DNA of 64,000 bases, from NCBI RefSeq assembly GCF_010727125.1, contig NZ_AP022564.1:372001-436000 (forward strand), given 5' to 3'. Both the position numbers and the translations under genes were made by a program. This document shows positions 53,148-61,266 of the stretch, in pieces; the stretch's first letter is position 1; each line of letters begins with the position of its first letter. A model generated the notes under the pieces. That model was not told where the DNA came from. It was given only the letters and a program-made list of their open reading frames with translations, and searched no databases. The DNA comes from Mycolicibacter terrae (GTDB lineage: Bacteria; Actinomycetota; Actinomycetes; Mycobacteriales; Mycobacteriaceae).

Positions 53148-54179
53148 ATGAAGCTGGGACTGCAACTGGGATATTGGGGCGCGCAGCCGCCCACCAATCA
53201 CGCCGAACTCGTGGGCGCCGCCGAGGAAGCCGGCTTCGACGCCGTCTTCACCGCCGAGGCCTGGGGCTCGGACGCCTACACGCCGCTGGCGTGGTGGGGT
53301 TCGTCGACGCAGCGGGTGCGGCTGGGCACCTCGGTGGTGCAGCTGTCGGCGCGGACCCCGACCGCGTGTGCGATGGCTGCTCTGACGCTGGATCATCTCT
53401 CCGGTGGCCGGCACATCCTCGGGCTCGGCGTCTCCGGCCCGCAGGTGGTGGAGGGCTGGTATGGCCAGCGGTTCGGCAAGCCGCTGGCCCGCACCCGTGA
53501 ATACATCGACATTCTGCGCCAGGTGTGGGCCCGTGAGGCCCCGGTGACCAGCGCCGGACCGCACTACCCGCTGCCGTTGTCCGGTGAGGGCACCACCGGG
53601 CTGGGCAAGGCGCTCAAGCCGATCACCCACCCGCGCCGCGCCGACATCCCGGTGATGCTGGGGGCGGAAGGCCCGAAGAACGTCGCGCTGGCCGCCGAGA
53701 TAGCCGATGGCTGGCTGCCGATCTTCTATGCCCCGCGGCTGGCGGACATGTACAACGAGTGGCTCGACGAGGGATTCGCCCGGCCCGGAGCACGGCGCAC
53801 CCGCGAGGACTTCGAGATCTGCGCGACCGCGCAGGTGGTCATCACCGAGGACCGCGCCGCGGCCTTCGCCGGAATCAAGCCGTTCCTGGCGCTCTACATG
53901 GGCGGCATGGGCTCGGAAGACACCAACTTCCACGCCGAGGTATACCGCCGGATGGGCTACTCGGAGGTCGTCGACGACGTCACGAAGCTGTTCCGCTCGG
54001 ATCGCAAGGACGAGGCGGCCAAGATCATCCCCGACGAGTTGGTGGATGACGCTGTGATCGTCGGCGACATCGACTACGTGCGTTCCCAGATCAAGGTGTG
54101 GGAGGCCGCCGGCGTGACGATGATGGTGGTCGCCGCCCGCGACGTCGCCCAGGTTCAGCAGCTGGCGTCGCTGACCTGA
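53148..54179 (+). CDS. LLM-class F420-dependent oxidoreductase (Rv3520c-like)
   Basis: A 343-residue luciferase-like barrel: MKLGLQLGYWGAQPP at the start, RVRLGTSVVQLSARTPTACAMAALTLDHLSGGR (about 63-95), then HILGLGVSGPQVVEGWYG. Length and divergent position next to the OB-fold gene match M. tuberculosis Rv3520c. F420-dependent redox step in sterol metabolism is inferred. Expressed from the shared KstR-controlled region. Confidence 0.87.
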   Translation: MKLGLQLGYWGAQPPTNHAELVGAAEEAGFDAVFTAEAWGSDAYTPLAWWGSSTQRVRLGTSVVQLSARTPTACAMAALTLDHLSGGRHILGLGVSGPQVVEGWYGQRFGKPLARTREYIDILRQVWAREAPVTSAGPHYPLPLSGEGTTGLGKALKPITHPRRADIPVMLGAEGPKNVALAAEIADGWLPIFYAPRLADMYNEWLDEGFARPGARRTREDFEICATAQVVITEDRAAAFAGIKPFLALYMGGMGSEDTNFHAEVYRRMGYSEVVDDVTKLFRSDRKDEAAKIIPDELVDDAVIVGDIDYVRSQIKVWEAAGVTMMVVAARDVAQVQQLASLT

Positions 54180-54191
54180 GCTCTGCGCGGG

Positions 54192-54556
54192 TCAGCCGAA
54201 CAGCCGTCCGACCAGGACGAACAGCGCCAGCGAGAACAACACGGCGTTGACGGCCACGCTCGCCGGTTCGTGCAGGCGGGTATGTGCCCAGGCGGCGCCG
54301 ATCATCACCGCGCACACTCCGGCTCCGGCCACGGGGTGAGAATCTGCCCGATGCCGGTCAGGGTTGATGCGAGCAGTCCCACCGCGGCGAGTAGTTCCAT
54401 CGCCGCGGTGAATCGCACCACCGGAATGGGGAACATCGCCACCCCGGTTTGGCCGGTGTCGAGGAGTCGTTGGCGCGACATGGTGAGTTTGGCGGCACCG
54501 GACAAGGTGAATACCGCGGCCAGTGTGAGCTGGGCGGCCCAGAGCGCACTGTTCAT
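54192..54556 (-). pseudogene. DoxX-like membrane protein gene with frameshift
   Basis: Reading from ATG 54556 (GGAGGAA ribosome site upstream) the protein begins MNSALWAAQLTLAAVFTLSG and continues to TGIGQILTP, then runs out of frame and stops at about 54305. A neighbouring frame carries VAGAGVCAVMIGAAWAHTRL through LFSLALFVLVGRLFG to a stop at 54192. Joining the two at the GGGG/CCCC run at 54333-54336 by one added base gives a DoxX-like four-helix protein of about 121 residues. So the gene is broken by one base, or the sequence has an error there. Confidence 0.75.
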
Positions 54557-54675
54557 CGTTCTTCCTCCCGTTGGTGTTCATGGGGTCACCCTTGAAGACG
54601 AACGGCTCGCTGTCACGATCGCCGGCGCTGGATCGTCTACCTCGATGACGGGCTTTGACGATGGGAGGAGGCGAC

Positions 54676-55083
54676 GTGGACGACAAACTGCCGTATATCG
54701 ACGAGCACACGGTGAAAGTCGATGCGCCGCGAGGACTGGCATGGACCGCGTTGCAGCGCTACACGACGTCGCTGCTTCGCAACGTGGAGCGCAATCCGCT
54801 GCTGGTGCTGCTCGGCCCGGAACCCCGCGCCGGCTTCGCGGTCGCCGAGAGCGCCGAGCAACGGCGACTCGTTCTGGTTGGGCGACATCGATTCTCGCGC
54901 TACCGGCTCGTGTTCGAACTCGCGGACGCCCCGGGCGGCGGCACCGTGGTGTACGCCCGCAGTTACGCGGCCTTCCCCGGACCACATGGCCGCGCCTACC
55001 GTGCCCTGGTCATCGGTACCCGGCTTCACGTCGTGGCCACCAACTACATGCTGCGCGCGATCCGCGCCGCAGCATGGGCTTGA
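54676..55083 (+). CDS. SRPBCC-like (polyketide cyclase fold) small protein
   Basis: A 135-residue protein. GTG 54676 is taken because GGAGGAGG at 54664-54671 is correctly spaced; the upstream ATG would remove it. The pattern, VKVDAPRGLAWTALQRYTTSLL followed by beta-strands (LVLVGRHRFSRYRLVFEL, GTVVYARSYAAFPG) and a final helix, fits an SRPBCC/Bet v1-like lipid-binding fold. Lies between DoxX and the acyl-CoA ligase. Function unknown. Confidence 0.65.
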   Translation: MDDKLPYIDEHTVKVDAPRGLAWTALQRYTTSLLRNVERNPLLVLLGPEPRAGFAVAESAEQRRLVLVGRHRFSRYRLVFELADAPGGGTVVYARSYAAFPGPHGRAYRALVIGTRLHVVATNYMLRAIRAAAWA

Positions 55084-55136
55084 CGCCCCTCCAGGCGATC
55101 CGGGCCGTGTTACGGCACCTCGCCTTGCACGCTGAC

Positions 55137-55150
55137 TAGAACACGTTCTA
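55137..55150. promoter_or_regulatory. KstR operator, acyl-CoA ligase promoter
   Basis: TAGAACACGTTCTA is a fully symmetrical version of TnnAACnnGTTnnA apart from the central pair. It ends 10 bases before the ATG at 55161. Confidence 0.9.
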
Positions 55151-55160
55151 GATTGGCCGG

Positions 55161-56708
55161 ATGAGCGAAGCCGGCCTGTGGAACATCGCCCGTGACACCC
55201 CCGACGCCGTCGCCGTGGTCGACGTGCACGGTGGTCAGCTGACCTACGGTGAGCTGGCCGCCCGCGCCGACCGCTACGGCCGCGGCCTGCAGACGCTGGG
55301 CCTGCAGCCCGGCGACGTGTTGGTGATGGTGCTGCCCAACACCGTCGACACGTTGGCGGTGTACTTCGCCGCCATGCAGACCGGGCTGTACATCGTGGCG
55401 ATCAACTGGCATCTGACCGGCCCGGAGATCGGCTACATCCTCTCCGACAGCGGAGCTAAAGCCCTTGTCGCCCACGAGCGTTTCGCCGAGGCGTCGAAGA
55501 TCGCCGCCGACGAGGCCGGCCTGGCCGCCGACCGTCGATTCGCCGTCGGCGACATCGACGGCTTCACCGCGCTGTCGGCGCTGGGCGCCGGCGAAGAGGG
55601 CCGGCCCGATGTGCGCACCATGGGCGCGGCGATGCTCTACACCTCGGGCACCACCGGCAAGCCCAAGGGCGTCAAGCGCCCGCTGACCGGCGCCGACCCC
55701 GACGCGGTGCCGGTGGCCTCCGCGGGATTCTTCGCCCTGTATGACCTGGCGCCGTTCGACAACCACGTGCACATCTGCGGCTCGCCGCTGTATCACACTG
55801 CGGTGCTGAACTTCTCGGCCATCTCCATCCAGCTGGGCCACAAGGTGGTGCTGATGGACAAGTGGGACCCCGAGGAGATGCTGGCCCTGATCGCCGAGCA
55901 CCGCGTGACCCACAGCCACATGGTGCCCACCCAGTTCCGCCGGCTGCTGGCGCTGCCGGCCGAGGTGCGGGAACGCTACGACGTGTCCTCGCTGCGCAAC
56001 GTCATCCACGGCGCAGCACCGTGCCCGCCCGAGGTCAAGCGGCAGATGCTGGACTGGTGGGGCCCGGTGATCACCGAGTACTACGCCGCCACCGAGGGCG
56101 GCGGCACCAAGATCAGCGGCGAAGAGTGGCTGGCCCACCCCGGCTCCGTCGGCAAGGCCTGGCCGTATTCGGTGGTCAAGGTGCTCGACGACGACGGCAA
56201 CGAACTGCCGCCCGGCGAGGTCGGCACCGTCTACATGCAGATGGGCGGGTCCAGCTTCGCCTACCACAACGACAAGAAGAAGACCGAGGAGAACCGCGCC
56301 GGCGACCTGTTCACCGTCGGCGATGTCGGCTACCTCGATGAAGAGGGCTACCTGTTCCTGCAGGACCGCAAGACCAACATGATCATCTCCGGCGGGGTCA
56401 ACGTCTACCCGGCCGAGATCGAGAACGAGCTGATCATGCACCCGAAGGTGCTCGACGTCGCGGTGTTCGGAGTGCCCGACGACGACTGGGGCGAGGCCAT
56501 CAAGGCTGTTGTGCAGCCCGCCGAGGGCGTGGTCGGCGACGACGCGCTGACCGCCGAGCTGATGGAGTACGCGAGCGCGCGGCTGGCGAAATTCAAGCTG
56601 CCCAAGACGATTGACTACATCGCCGAGATGCCGCGCGACCCCAACGGCAAGCTGTACAAGCGGAAATTGCGGGATCCGTACTGGGAGGGGCGGGGAGCGA
56701 AGATTTAG
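55161..56708 (+). CDS. Acyl-CoA synthetase (FadD class), KstR-controlled
   Basis: A 515-residue adenylate-forming enzyme: AMP-binding motif YTSGTTGKPKG (about 156-166), YYAATEGGG (about 307), DVGYLDEEGYLFLQDRKTNMIISGG (about 391-415) and the C-terminal lysine in DPNGKLYKRKLR. It activates a carboxylic acid to its CoA ester. The perfect KstR box directly upstream puts it in sterol catabolism, presumably acting on C26/C24 or C22 steroid acids. It does not look like FadD19 or FadD17 from what I remember of their N-termini, so no symbol is given. Confidence 0.87.
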   Translation: MSEAGLWNIARDTPDAVAVVDVHGGQLTYGELAARADRYGRGLQTLGLQPGDVLVMVLPNTVDTLAVYFAAMQTGLYIVAINWHLTGPEIGYILSDSGAKALVAHERFAEASKIAADEAGLAADRRFAVGDIDGFTALSALGAGEEGRPDVRTMGAAMLYTSGTTGKPKGVKRPLTGADPDAVPVASAGFFALYDLAPFDNHVHICGSPLYHTAVLNFSAISIQLGHKVVLMDKWDPEEMLALIAEHRVTHSHMVPTQFRRLLALPAEVRERYDVSSLRNVIHGAAPCPPEVKRQMLDWWGPVITEYYAATEGGGTKISGEEWLAHPGSVGKAWPYSVVKVLDDDGNELPPGEVGTVYMQMGGSSFAYHNDKKKTEENRAGDLFTVGDVGYLDEEGYLFLQDRKTNMIISGGVNVYPAEIENELIMHPKVLDVAVFGVPDDDWGEAIKAVVQPAEGVVGDDALTAELMEYASARLAKFKLPKTIDYIAEMPRDPNGKLYKRKLRDPYWEGRGAKI

Positions 56709-56768
56709 GGGGCTTGGGTCGGTTCTGTGCGAACGATGCCGCTGCATGGGCGAGCAGGGGAGACCACG

Positions 56769-57245
56769 TTAATCGGCGCCCTCAATTACCATCTGTTCAA
56801 TCTCGTCTACCGATTTCGTTATTAGATGACTAAAAATCGTCGCGTTGACCGCGGACGATATGACCCGGTCGCCGTTTGAACAGATTTCATAGCCGCGGTC
56901 GACCCGCGTGACTTGGATACCGGAGGCGTAACCCAGTCGATAGAGGTCTGTCCCCAATGGCCCGGATGCAAGGCTTGGACACGCTGCTGTTCCCCAATCC
57001 CAGATCAGGTACTTCTCCGCTAGATCGAAATTCGAAAACTTGGCCGCGCCGTTCGTTCGCCGACCGCGATCATCTACTGTGTCCGCTATCCACCAAGAAG
57101 ACTCTCGGTGCAAATGGACCGAATAATCATCGGACCTGAAGGCGATTTGGCAGTCATCGCAAGTCGTCGAAACCGACACGTTGCCACCGCTGAACATTGG
57201 TGCCCAACGACGCCAATGCTGGGTTAGGCGCGACATATCTTCCAT
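56769..57245 (-). CDS. Imm61-like immunity protein of TNT toxin
   Basis: A 158-residue protein with no signal or membrane segment, acidic C-terminus. It starts at ATG 57245 inside the toxin stop (TAATG) behind GAGGAGA, so it is made together with the toxin. Place, size and pattern (aromatic-rich DDYSVHLHRESSWWIAD, then DLAEKYLIWDWG) fit the Imm61 group, which includes IFT, the immunity factor of the M. tuberculosis TNT toxin. The base composition is visibly more AT-rich than the surroundings, as is common for acquired immunity genes. It should bind and block the NAD glycohydrolase in the cytosol. Confidence 0.75.
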   Translation of the reverse strand: MEDMSRLTQHWRRWAPMFSGGNVSVSTTCDDCQIAFRSDDYSVHLHRESSWWIADTVDDRGRRTNGAAKFSNFDLAEKYLIWDWGTAACPSLASGPLGTDLYRLGYASGIQVTRVDRGYEICSNGDRVISSAVNATIFSHLITKSVDEIEQMVIEGAD

Positions 57246-59101
57246 TATTGTTGTCTCCTCAGGAATCCGGAACGGATCAGTTCCTCGACACTTCCGGTAT
57301 CTCCGAATTCGTCAATTATTCGGAATTGGGTACCGCCGCCGGGCTGGTGAAACCAAGGTGCGGTTTGTGACTGCTCGATATGCCAGCCTGGGGGAAGCGC
57401 TGTGGGATCGTCGACGACATACCGAAGATACGGCTTTGTCGCACTTTCCGGCGGGAGCGACAACTCGGCAAAGGGTGTACCTTTCGGCGCCATGTAACCG
57501 CCGTACTCGGAGCCGAAGCGTCCAAGTTCGGTTCCAGTGGCCAAGTTGGCGTTGGGAATGACAGTTCCCGGTATCGCGTAGGGTTTGCTGGCCAGGCCGT
57601 CATTGGGGTAGATCAGGTGCCCGGCCGAGTCGGTGAAATGTGGTCCGGGTTCGATCGGGTGGTAGCCGTCAAATAGCGGTGAATCCGCGGGTAGCGGATG
57701 GACTTCGGCTGCCGGGGCGGGCGCGTGTGGGCCGCTGTGCGGGACATGGTCGTGGGTGATTACCGGTGGGAAGTGGTCGGCACTGGTGGTGACCGGCGCG
57801 CCCAGCCCGGGGTGGTGAATGGCGAGGTCGTCGGCGGCGGCTTGGGCGCGGATTTCGGCTTGGGCGATGGCCCGGGGGAGGACGTTGTCAGCGGTCAGGC
57901 CGGTGGCGCTGCCGCCGCCGGCTTCGAGGGCTTCGCGGGCGAACAGGGTCCGCATGCCCTGCCAGCCGGCTTCTACGCTGGCTTTGCCGGCGGTGACCGC
58001 GGGTCCGGCGCCGACCGCGGTGAAGATGGTGTTCTGCAGTAGCGCGTCATCGGGGGTGACGCGGCCGGGGTCGAGGAATCGGGAGGCGACCAGTTTGCCG
58101 TCCTGATAAGTGAAGTAGGCGCTACTGCCGCTGCCGGCGCCCTGGTCGTAGATCTCGCCGGAGCCGTTCTTGAGCGTTCCGGTCACTACCATCTTCTGGC
58201 CCTGCAGGGTGTAGGCGAACGACAACGCGCCGTCGGGGCCCAGCTGCACCGATGCGGGGTCGATGCTCGAGTAGTCCGGGATCTTGCCCAGTTCATCGAG
58301 GGCGTCGGCCAAGTTCTTCTTCAACGCCGGCAGTCGGGTCATCGCGTCCCGCGCCTCATCGCTGCCCGCGCCGTGGGCATAGGCTCTCGCCGCCGCGTCG
58401 TCGAGGGCCTGTTGGGCGGCCTTCACCCGGGCCATCGCGTCGAGGACTGCTTGGTCGTTGGCTCGCAACAAATCGTCGAATGCGCTCTGGTCCGTTGGGT
58501 CGTTCGGCGCCGGGCTCAGTGGCCGGTCCCAGCCGGCCAGGCGCACGGTGTCGTCGGCTTCCGCGCCGAAGTCGAAGACGTCGAGTCCTTCGGTGGCCGA
58601 GTCGAGGCTGGTGGCAGTCTCCCGGTCGGCGGCCACTAGATTCATCACCCGGTGCCCGATGAAACTGGCATGCGCGTGGGCGGCGGCGTCGCGTTGCTCG
58701 AATTCCTCTTCGCTGTAGTAGTCACGAGTGTCGGTGACGCTGTAGTCGTCATTGACGATGAATCCGTCGCGGATCGCGTCGTTGACCGCTTCCAGCACGC
58801 CCTGGCGGTGCGCTTCCAATTGTTGGTGGCCACGCTCGGCGATACCGGCGGCGGTCAGCAACTGCTCACAAGGCACCCCGATGGTGGTCACATCACCCGC
58901 GGCGCGCTGTTGAGCACCTTGTGCGGCCCGGCCACGCCAGATGCCGCCTCCTGGGGCCTGGGTCGCCTCGCGCACCTCGGTGAACCCGGCCAGCAAGGCG
59001 TGACTCAGCGACCGCCAGTACGCCGCCGCACTGAGCAGATATCCGAAGCTGGCCGATTCCACCTGCGACAGGCTCGGCACCGCCACCGCCAGATCAGCCA
59101 T
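57245..59101 (-). CDS. TNT-domain polymorphic toxin with WXG-like N-terminus
   Basis: A 618-residue protein. Residues about 1-110 are helical with a WRG (WxG) turn at 55-57, as in ESX/EspA-like secreted proteins. Residues about 110-330 are a helical/beta linker, then an Ala/His/Pro-rich hinge about 395-480. Residues about 498-618 match the tuberculosis necrotizing toxin (TNT) NAD+ glycohydrolase fold: YPNDGL, RFGSEYGGYMAPKGTPF (Arg528), a SLPPESATKPYLRYVV strand and QPGGGTQF with Gln592 as the likely counterpart of the catalytic Gln of TNT. CpnT is built the same way. ATG 59101 overlaps the EspC-like stop, and the immunity gene follows directly. Confidence 0.82.
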   Translation of the reverse strand: MADLAVAVPSLSQVESASFGYLLSAAAYWRSLSHALLAGFTEVREATQAPGGGIWRGRAAQGAQQRAAGDVTTIGVPCEQLLTAAGIAERGHQQLEAHRQGVLEAVNDAIRDGFIVNDDYSVTDTRDYYSEEEFEQRDAAAHAHASFIGHRVMNLVAADRETATSLDSATEGLDVFDFGAEADDTVRLAGWDRPLSPAPNDPTDQSAFDDLLRANDQAVLDAMARVKAAQQALDDAAARAYAHGAGSDEARDAMTRLPALKKNLADALDELGKIPDYSSIDPASVQLGPDGALSFAYTLQGQKMVVTGTLKNGSGEIYDQGAGSGSSAYFTYQDGKLVASRFLDPGRVTPDDALLQNTIFTAVGAGPAVTAGKASVEAGWQGMRTLFAREALEAGGGSATGLTADNVLPRAIAQAEIRAQAAADDLAIHHPGLGAPVTTSADHFPPVITHDHVPHSGPHAPAPAAEVHPLPADSPLFDGYHPIEPGPHFTDSAGHLIYPNDGLASKPYAIPGTVIPNANLATGTELGRFGSEYGGYMAPKGTPFAELSLPPESATKPYLRYVVDDPTALPPGWHIEQSQTAPWFHQPGGGTQFRIIDEFGDTGSVEELIRSGFLRRQQ

Positions 59102-59403
59102 CAGGTCAGCACTGGGCCCCGCGGGGACAGTTGCGAAAACCGTTGGGCTGCATCGGCTTCGTTCGCCTCATAGCGGTCGGCTGCTGCGGTCAGCTTGGTG
59201 CCGGTGGCCCGCATCCTCTCCGCTGACGCTGCCGCCGCCCTGCTGGCACGACCCGTACTGGTATTGACTGCCCGCGCGCTGGCCTGCCAATTGGAGGCCA
59301 CCCCGGCCGGTGGCGCCAGCGCAAATCCGGCGGCCAACGCCTGACATCGCGCCGCCACGGCCACCAACCCAGCCGGGTTAGCCTGCAATGGAGCCTCGGT
59401 CAT
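59101..59403 (-). CDS. EspC/WXG100-like type VII secretion partner
   Basis: A 100-residue, all-helical protein. NWQ at about 38-40 marks the helix turn (W-x-x variant of WXG) and YEANE at 78-82 is the YxxxD/E type VII export signal. It fits the EspC/DUF2580 group of ESX-secretion-associated proteins. It is coupled to the toxin by TGATG, so it is expected to form a helical heterodimer with the toxin N-terminus and carry it through an ESX system encoded elsewhere. Confidence 0.78.
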   Translation of the reverse strand: MTEAPLQANPAGLVAVAARCQALAAGFALAPPAGVASNWQASARAVNTSTGRASRAAAASAERMRATGTKLTAAADRYEANEADAAQRFSQLSPRGPVLT

Positions 59404-59608
59404 GCGGTCGAATCATAGTGGAAGCGCTGAAAACTGGTGTGCAAGCGACCGCTGAGATCTGGTGTAGGTCTGGCACGACTATCACCGTGAGCGGCAGGTG
59501 ATTGCTGACGACACTGATGCGGAAGCGCTTCACCGTCTTCAACCACCCCTGCGAAGCAACGATGTAAGCGAAGAATCGGCCCGCGGAGTTACGATCCGTG
59601 ACGCGACC

Positions 59609-60076
59609 ATGACACAGCCCTGGCCTGCGCCGCCGGCACCGGTCCGATCCCGCAACTGGGTGACAGCGACGCTAGCCGCCCTGGCCGTCGTGCTCGCCGC
59701 GGCTGCGCTAATCGTGGCGTTGACCCGGTCAGGCGCTGGATCAAGTCAGACCTACACTGCGGTACTAAAGGCTGCGGCGAAGACAGAACTTTGTGATCAG
59801 TATGCCTTAGCTGGACGCGCTATGCACATCGAAACGAATCCAGACGGAGAAGTGGCCTTGGCTCGAATCGCGATGACCAATGGTGCTCAAATACTTGAAA
59901 ATGCGGCGGGTAATCCAGCGCTCGACAATAAATACCGTGACGCGGCACTTGCTTTGGCGGGGACATACCGAACTATGGCAGCGACCGGGAGCTTCGGAGA
60001 CCCTGCGAAATTTGATGCAGCAGTCGATGACACCAACACCAAGGACCGCATCATGGAGGGACTGTGCGGTGGCTGA
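59609..60076 (+). CDS. Single-pass membrane protein divergent from toxin operon
   Basis: A 155-residue protein from ATG 59609: Pro-rich cytoplasmic start (TQPWPAPPAPV), one membrane helix (about 19-40), then an extracytoplasmic domain with two Cys (ELCDQYALAGRAM and the near-terminal GLCGG). GTG 59498 gives an unlikely longer form. I do not recognise the family. It is divergent from the EspC-TNT-Imm operon across 205 bases, and could be an envelope accessory of that locus. Confidence 0.6.
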   Translation: MTQPWPAPPAPVRSRNWVTATLAALAVVLAAAALIVALTRSGAGSSQTYTAVLKAAAKTELCDQYALAGRAMHIETNPDGEVALARIAMTNGAQILENAAGNPALDNKYRDAALALAGTYRTMAATGSFGDPAKFDAAVDDTNTKDRIMEGLCGG

Positions 60077-60156
60077 CCTCCCGGACTCTAGGCCGTTTAC
60101 AACGATACTGATCGGTGCGTGGTGGCCAGATCCACCCACGCAGCTAGTCAGAAGCG

Positions 60157-60516
60157 GTGGTGCGTCTGGACGCCGTGGACAAGATGCAAGCGTGGACGAC
60201 AGCCGCCGCGGTCAATCATCTACGTGCACGGCTCACCGAGATCTGCGAAGCCGGGGATCAAGCCTGCAACGCAGCTGCGGCCTCCGTATTACCGGATGGC
60301 GATAAGCTCACCCAGCTCAATGCGATCAAGGACCGGCTCAACAGCGACGCCGCTGGAGCCAGTCGCGCCGCGGTAACGAAAATCGTCAGCGTCATCCAAC
60401 AGCTTCTCGACGTTACCGACAGCAACGGTACGCCTCCAAATGGCTTGCTGCACATGGATTCGGGCATTGCCGAACCCCCGCCTCCACCGCCGATCGCAAA
60501 GGGAAGACTCCGCTAG
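60157..60516 (+). CDS. Small soluble protein, unknown function
   Basis: A 119-residue protein, mainly helical, starting at GTG 60157 or 60160 (no clear ribosome site). It has a Cys pair (EICEAGDQAC) and a Pro-run near the C-terminus (PPPPPPIAK). No signal peptide or domain recognised. It lies 80 bases after the membrane protein gene and may share its transcript. Its stop overlaps the convergent decarboxylase-fold gene by CTAG. Confidence 0.5.
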   Translation: MVRLDAVDKMQAWTTAAAVNHLRARLTEICEAGDQACNAAAASVLPDGDKLTQLNAIKDRLNSDAAGASRAAVTKIVSVIQQLLDVTDSNGTPPNGLLHMDSGIAEPPPPPPIAKGRLR

Positions 60517-61238
60517 CGGCCAATAACCTCAGCATCCCCGAACGTCATCTCAACGCGCCCCACCGTCGACGACATCATCGGCCGCTTCGGCAGGCCCAAC
60601 GCGGCCAGCTCACGGGCGTAGGGATGGGTGCCCAGTCGCAGCGTCGTACCGCCGAAGGTCCCGCGAACCCCGGAAACCCGCATCTCCCAAGGTACTTCGC
60701 GAGTCACGCCGTCGAGGTGGCTGAATGCCTGCAATGTCCGCGACTTCGAGGTGAACAGGCCCGGCACCGGTAGTCCGCGCCCGAACTCCATCGTGGCGAT
60801 GTGCTCGCCCTCGGCGGCGACGTCGAAACCCAGCCGCTTTCCGTCGCGAACGGTGAAGTCCGCCATGATCTTCGGGAATCCCCAGATGGTGCGTCCGGCC
60901 TCGCACGTGAATGCCTGATCCACCGGCAGGTGGTGGATGAACGCGCCGGCGGACCCGAGCGCGCGCCAGCCGCGGGCAGACGAACCCGGCGGGTTGATCA
61001 TCACCGCGGTGCCGAATTCGTGGTACTTGCCGAGATCGCCGTCCATGTAGCGGGCCAGCATCAGGTTGACCACCGCCTGTCCTGGCCGATGCTGGAAGAC
61101 CTTCAGCCCGCTGTAGTCGATCATCGCCTGTGCGGCATCTGACGGAACCGAGAACATCGCGCTATGCACATCTGCCTGACGGACGCGGACGGGCATGGTA
61201 AGCACAGTGCCAGCGATGGTGTGCTGCGAAATAGCCAT
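60513..61238 (-). CDS. Acetoacetate-decarboxylase-fold protein (Rv3519-like)
   Basis: A 241-residue protein from ATG 61238 (ATG 61196 would give 227). The beta-barrel pattern with VNLMLARYMDGDLGKYHEFG, then EAGRTIWGFPKIMADFTV, corresponds to the acetoacetate decarboxylase fold; the position of the Schiff-base Lys is in GFPK. It is divergent from cyp142 and occupies the place of Rv3519. Role in sterol breakdown suspected but not established. Confidence 0.78.
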   Translation of the reverse strand: MAISQHTIAGTVLTMPVRVRQADVHSAMFSVPSDAAQAMIDYSGLKVFQHRPGQAVVNLMLARYMDGDLGKYHEFGTAVMINPPGSSARGWRALGSAGAFIHHLPVDQAFTCEAGRTIWGFPKIMADFTVRDGKRLGFDVAAEGEHIATMEFGRGLPVPGLFTSKSRTLQAFSHLDGVTREVPWEMRVSGVRGTFGGTTLRLGTHPYARELAALGLPKRPMMSSTVGRVEMTFGDAEVIGR

Positions 61239-61266
61239 GACGCCCACTGTAATCCGGAGGACGCTG

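Noticed and set aside
61195..61266. Longer start for cyp142
   Set aside because: The extension overlaps the divergent decarboxylase-fold gene and has no ribosome site; ATG 61267 has GGAGG at the right distance and matches the family start.
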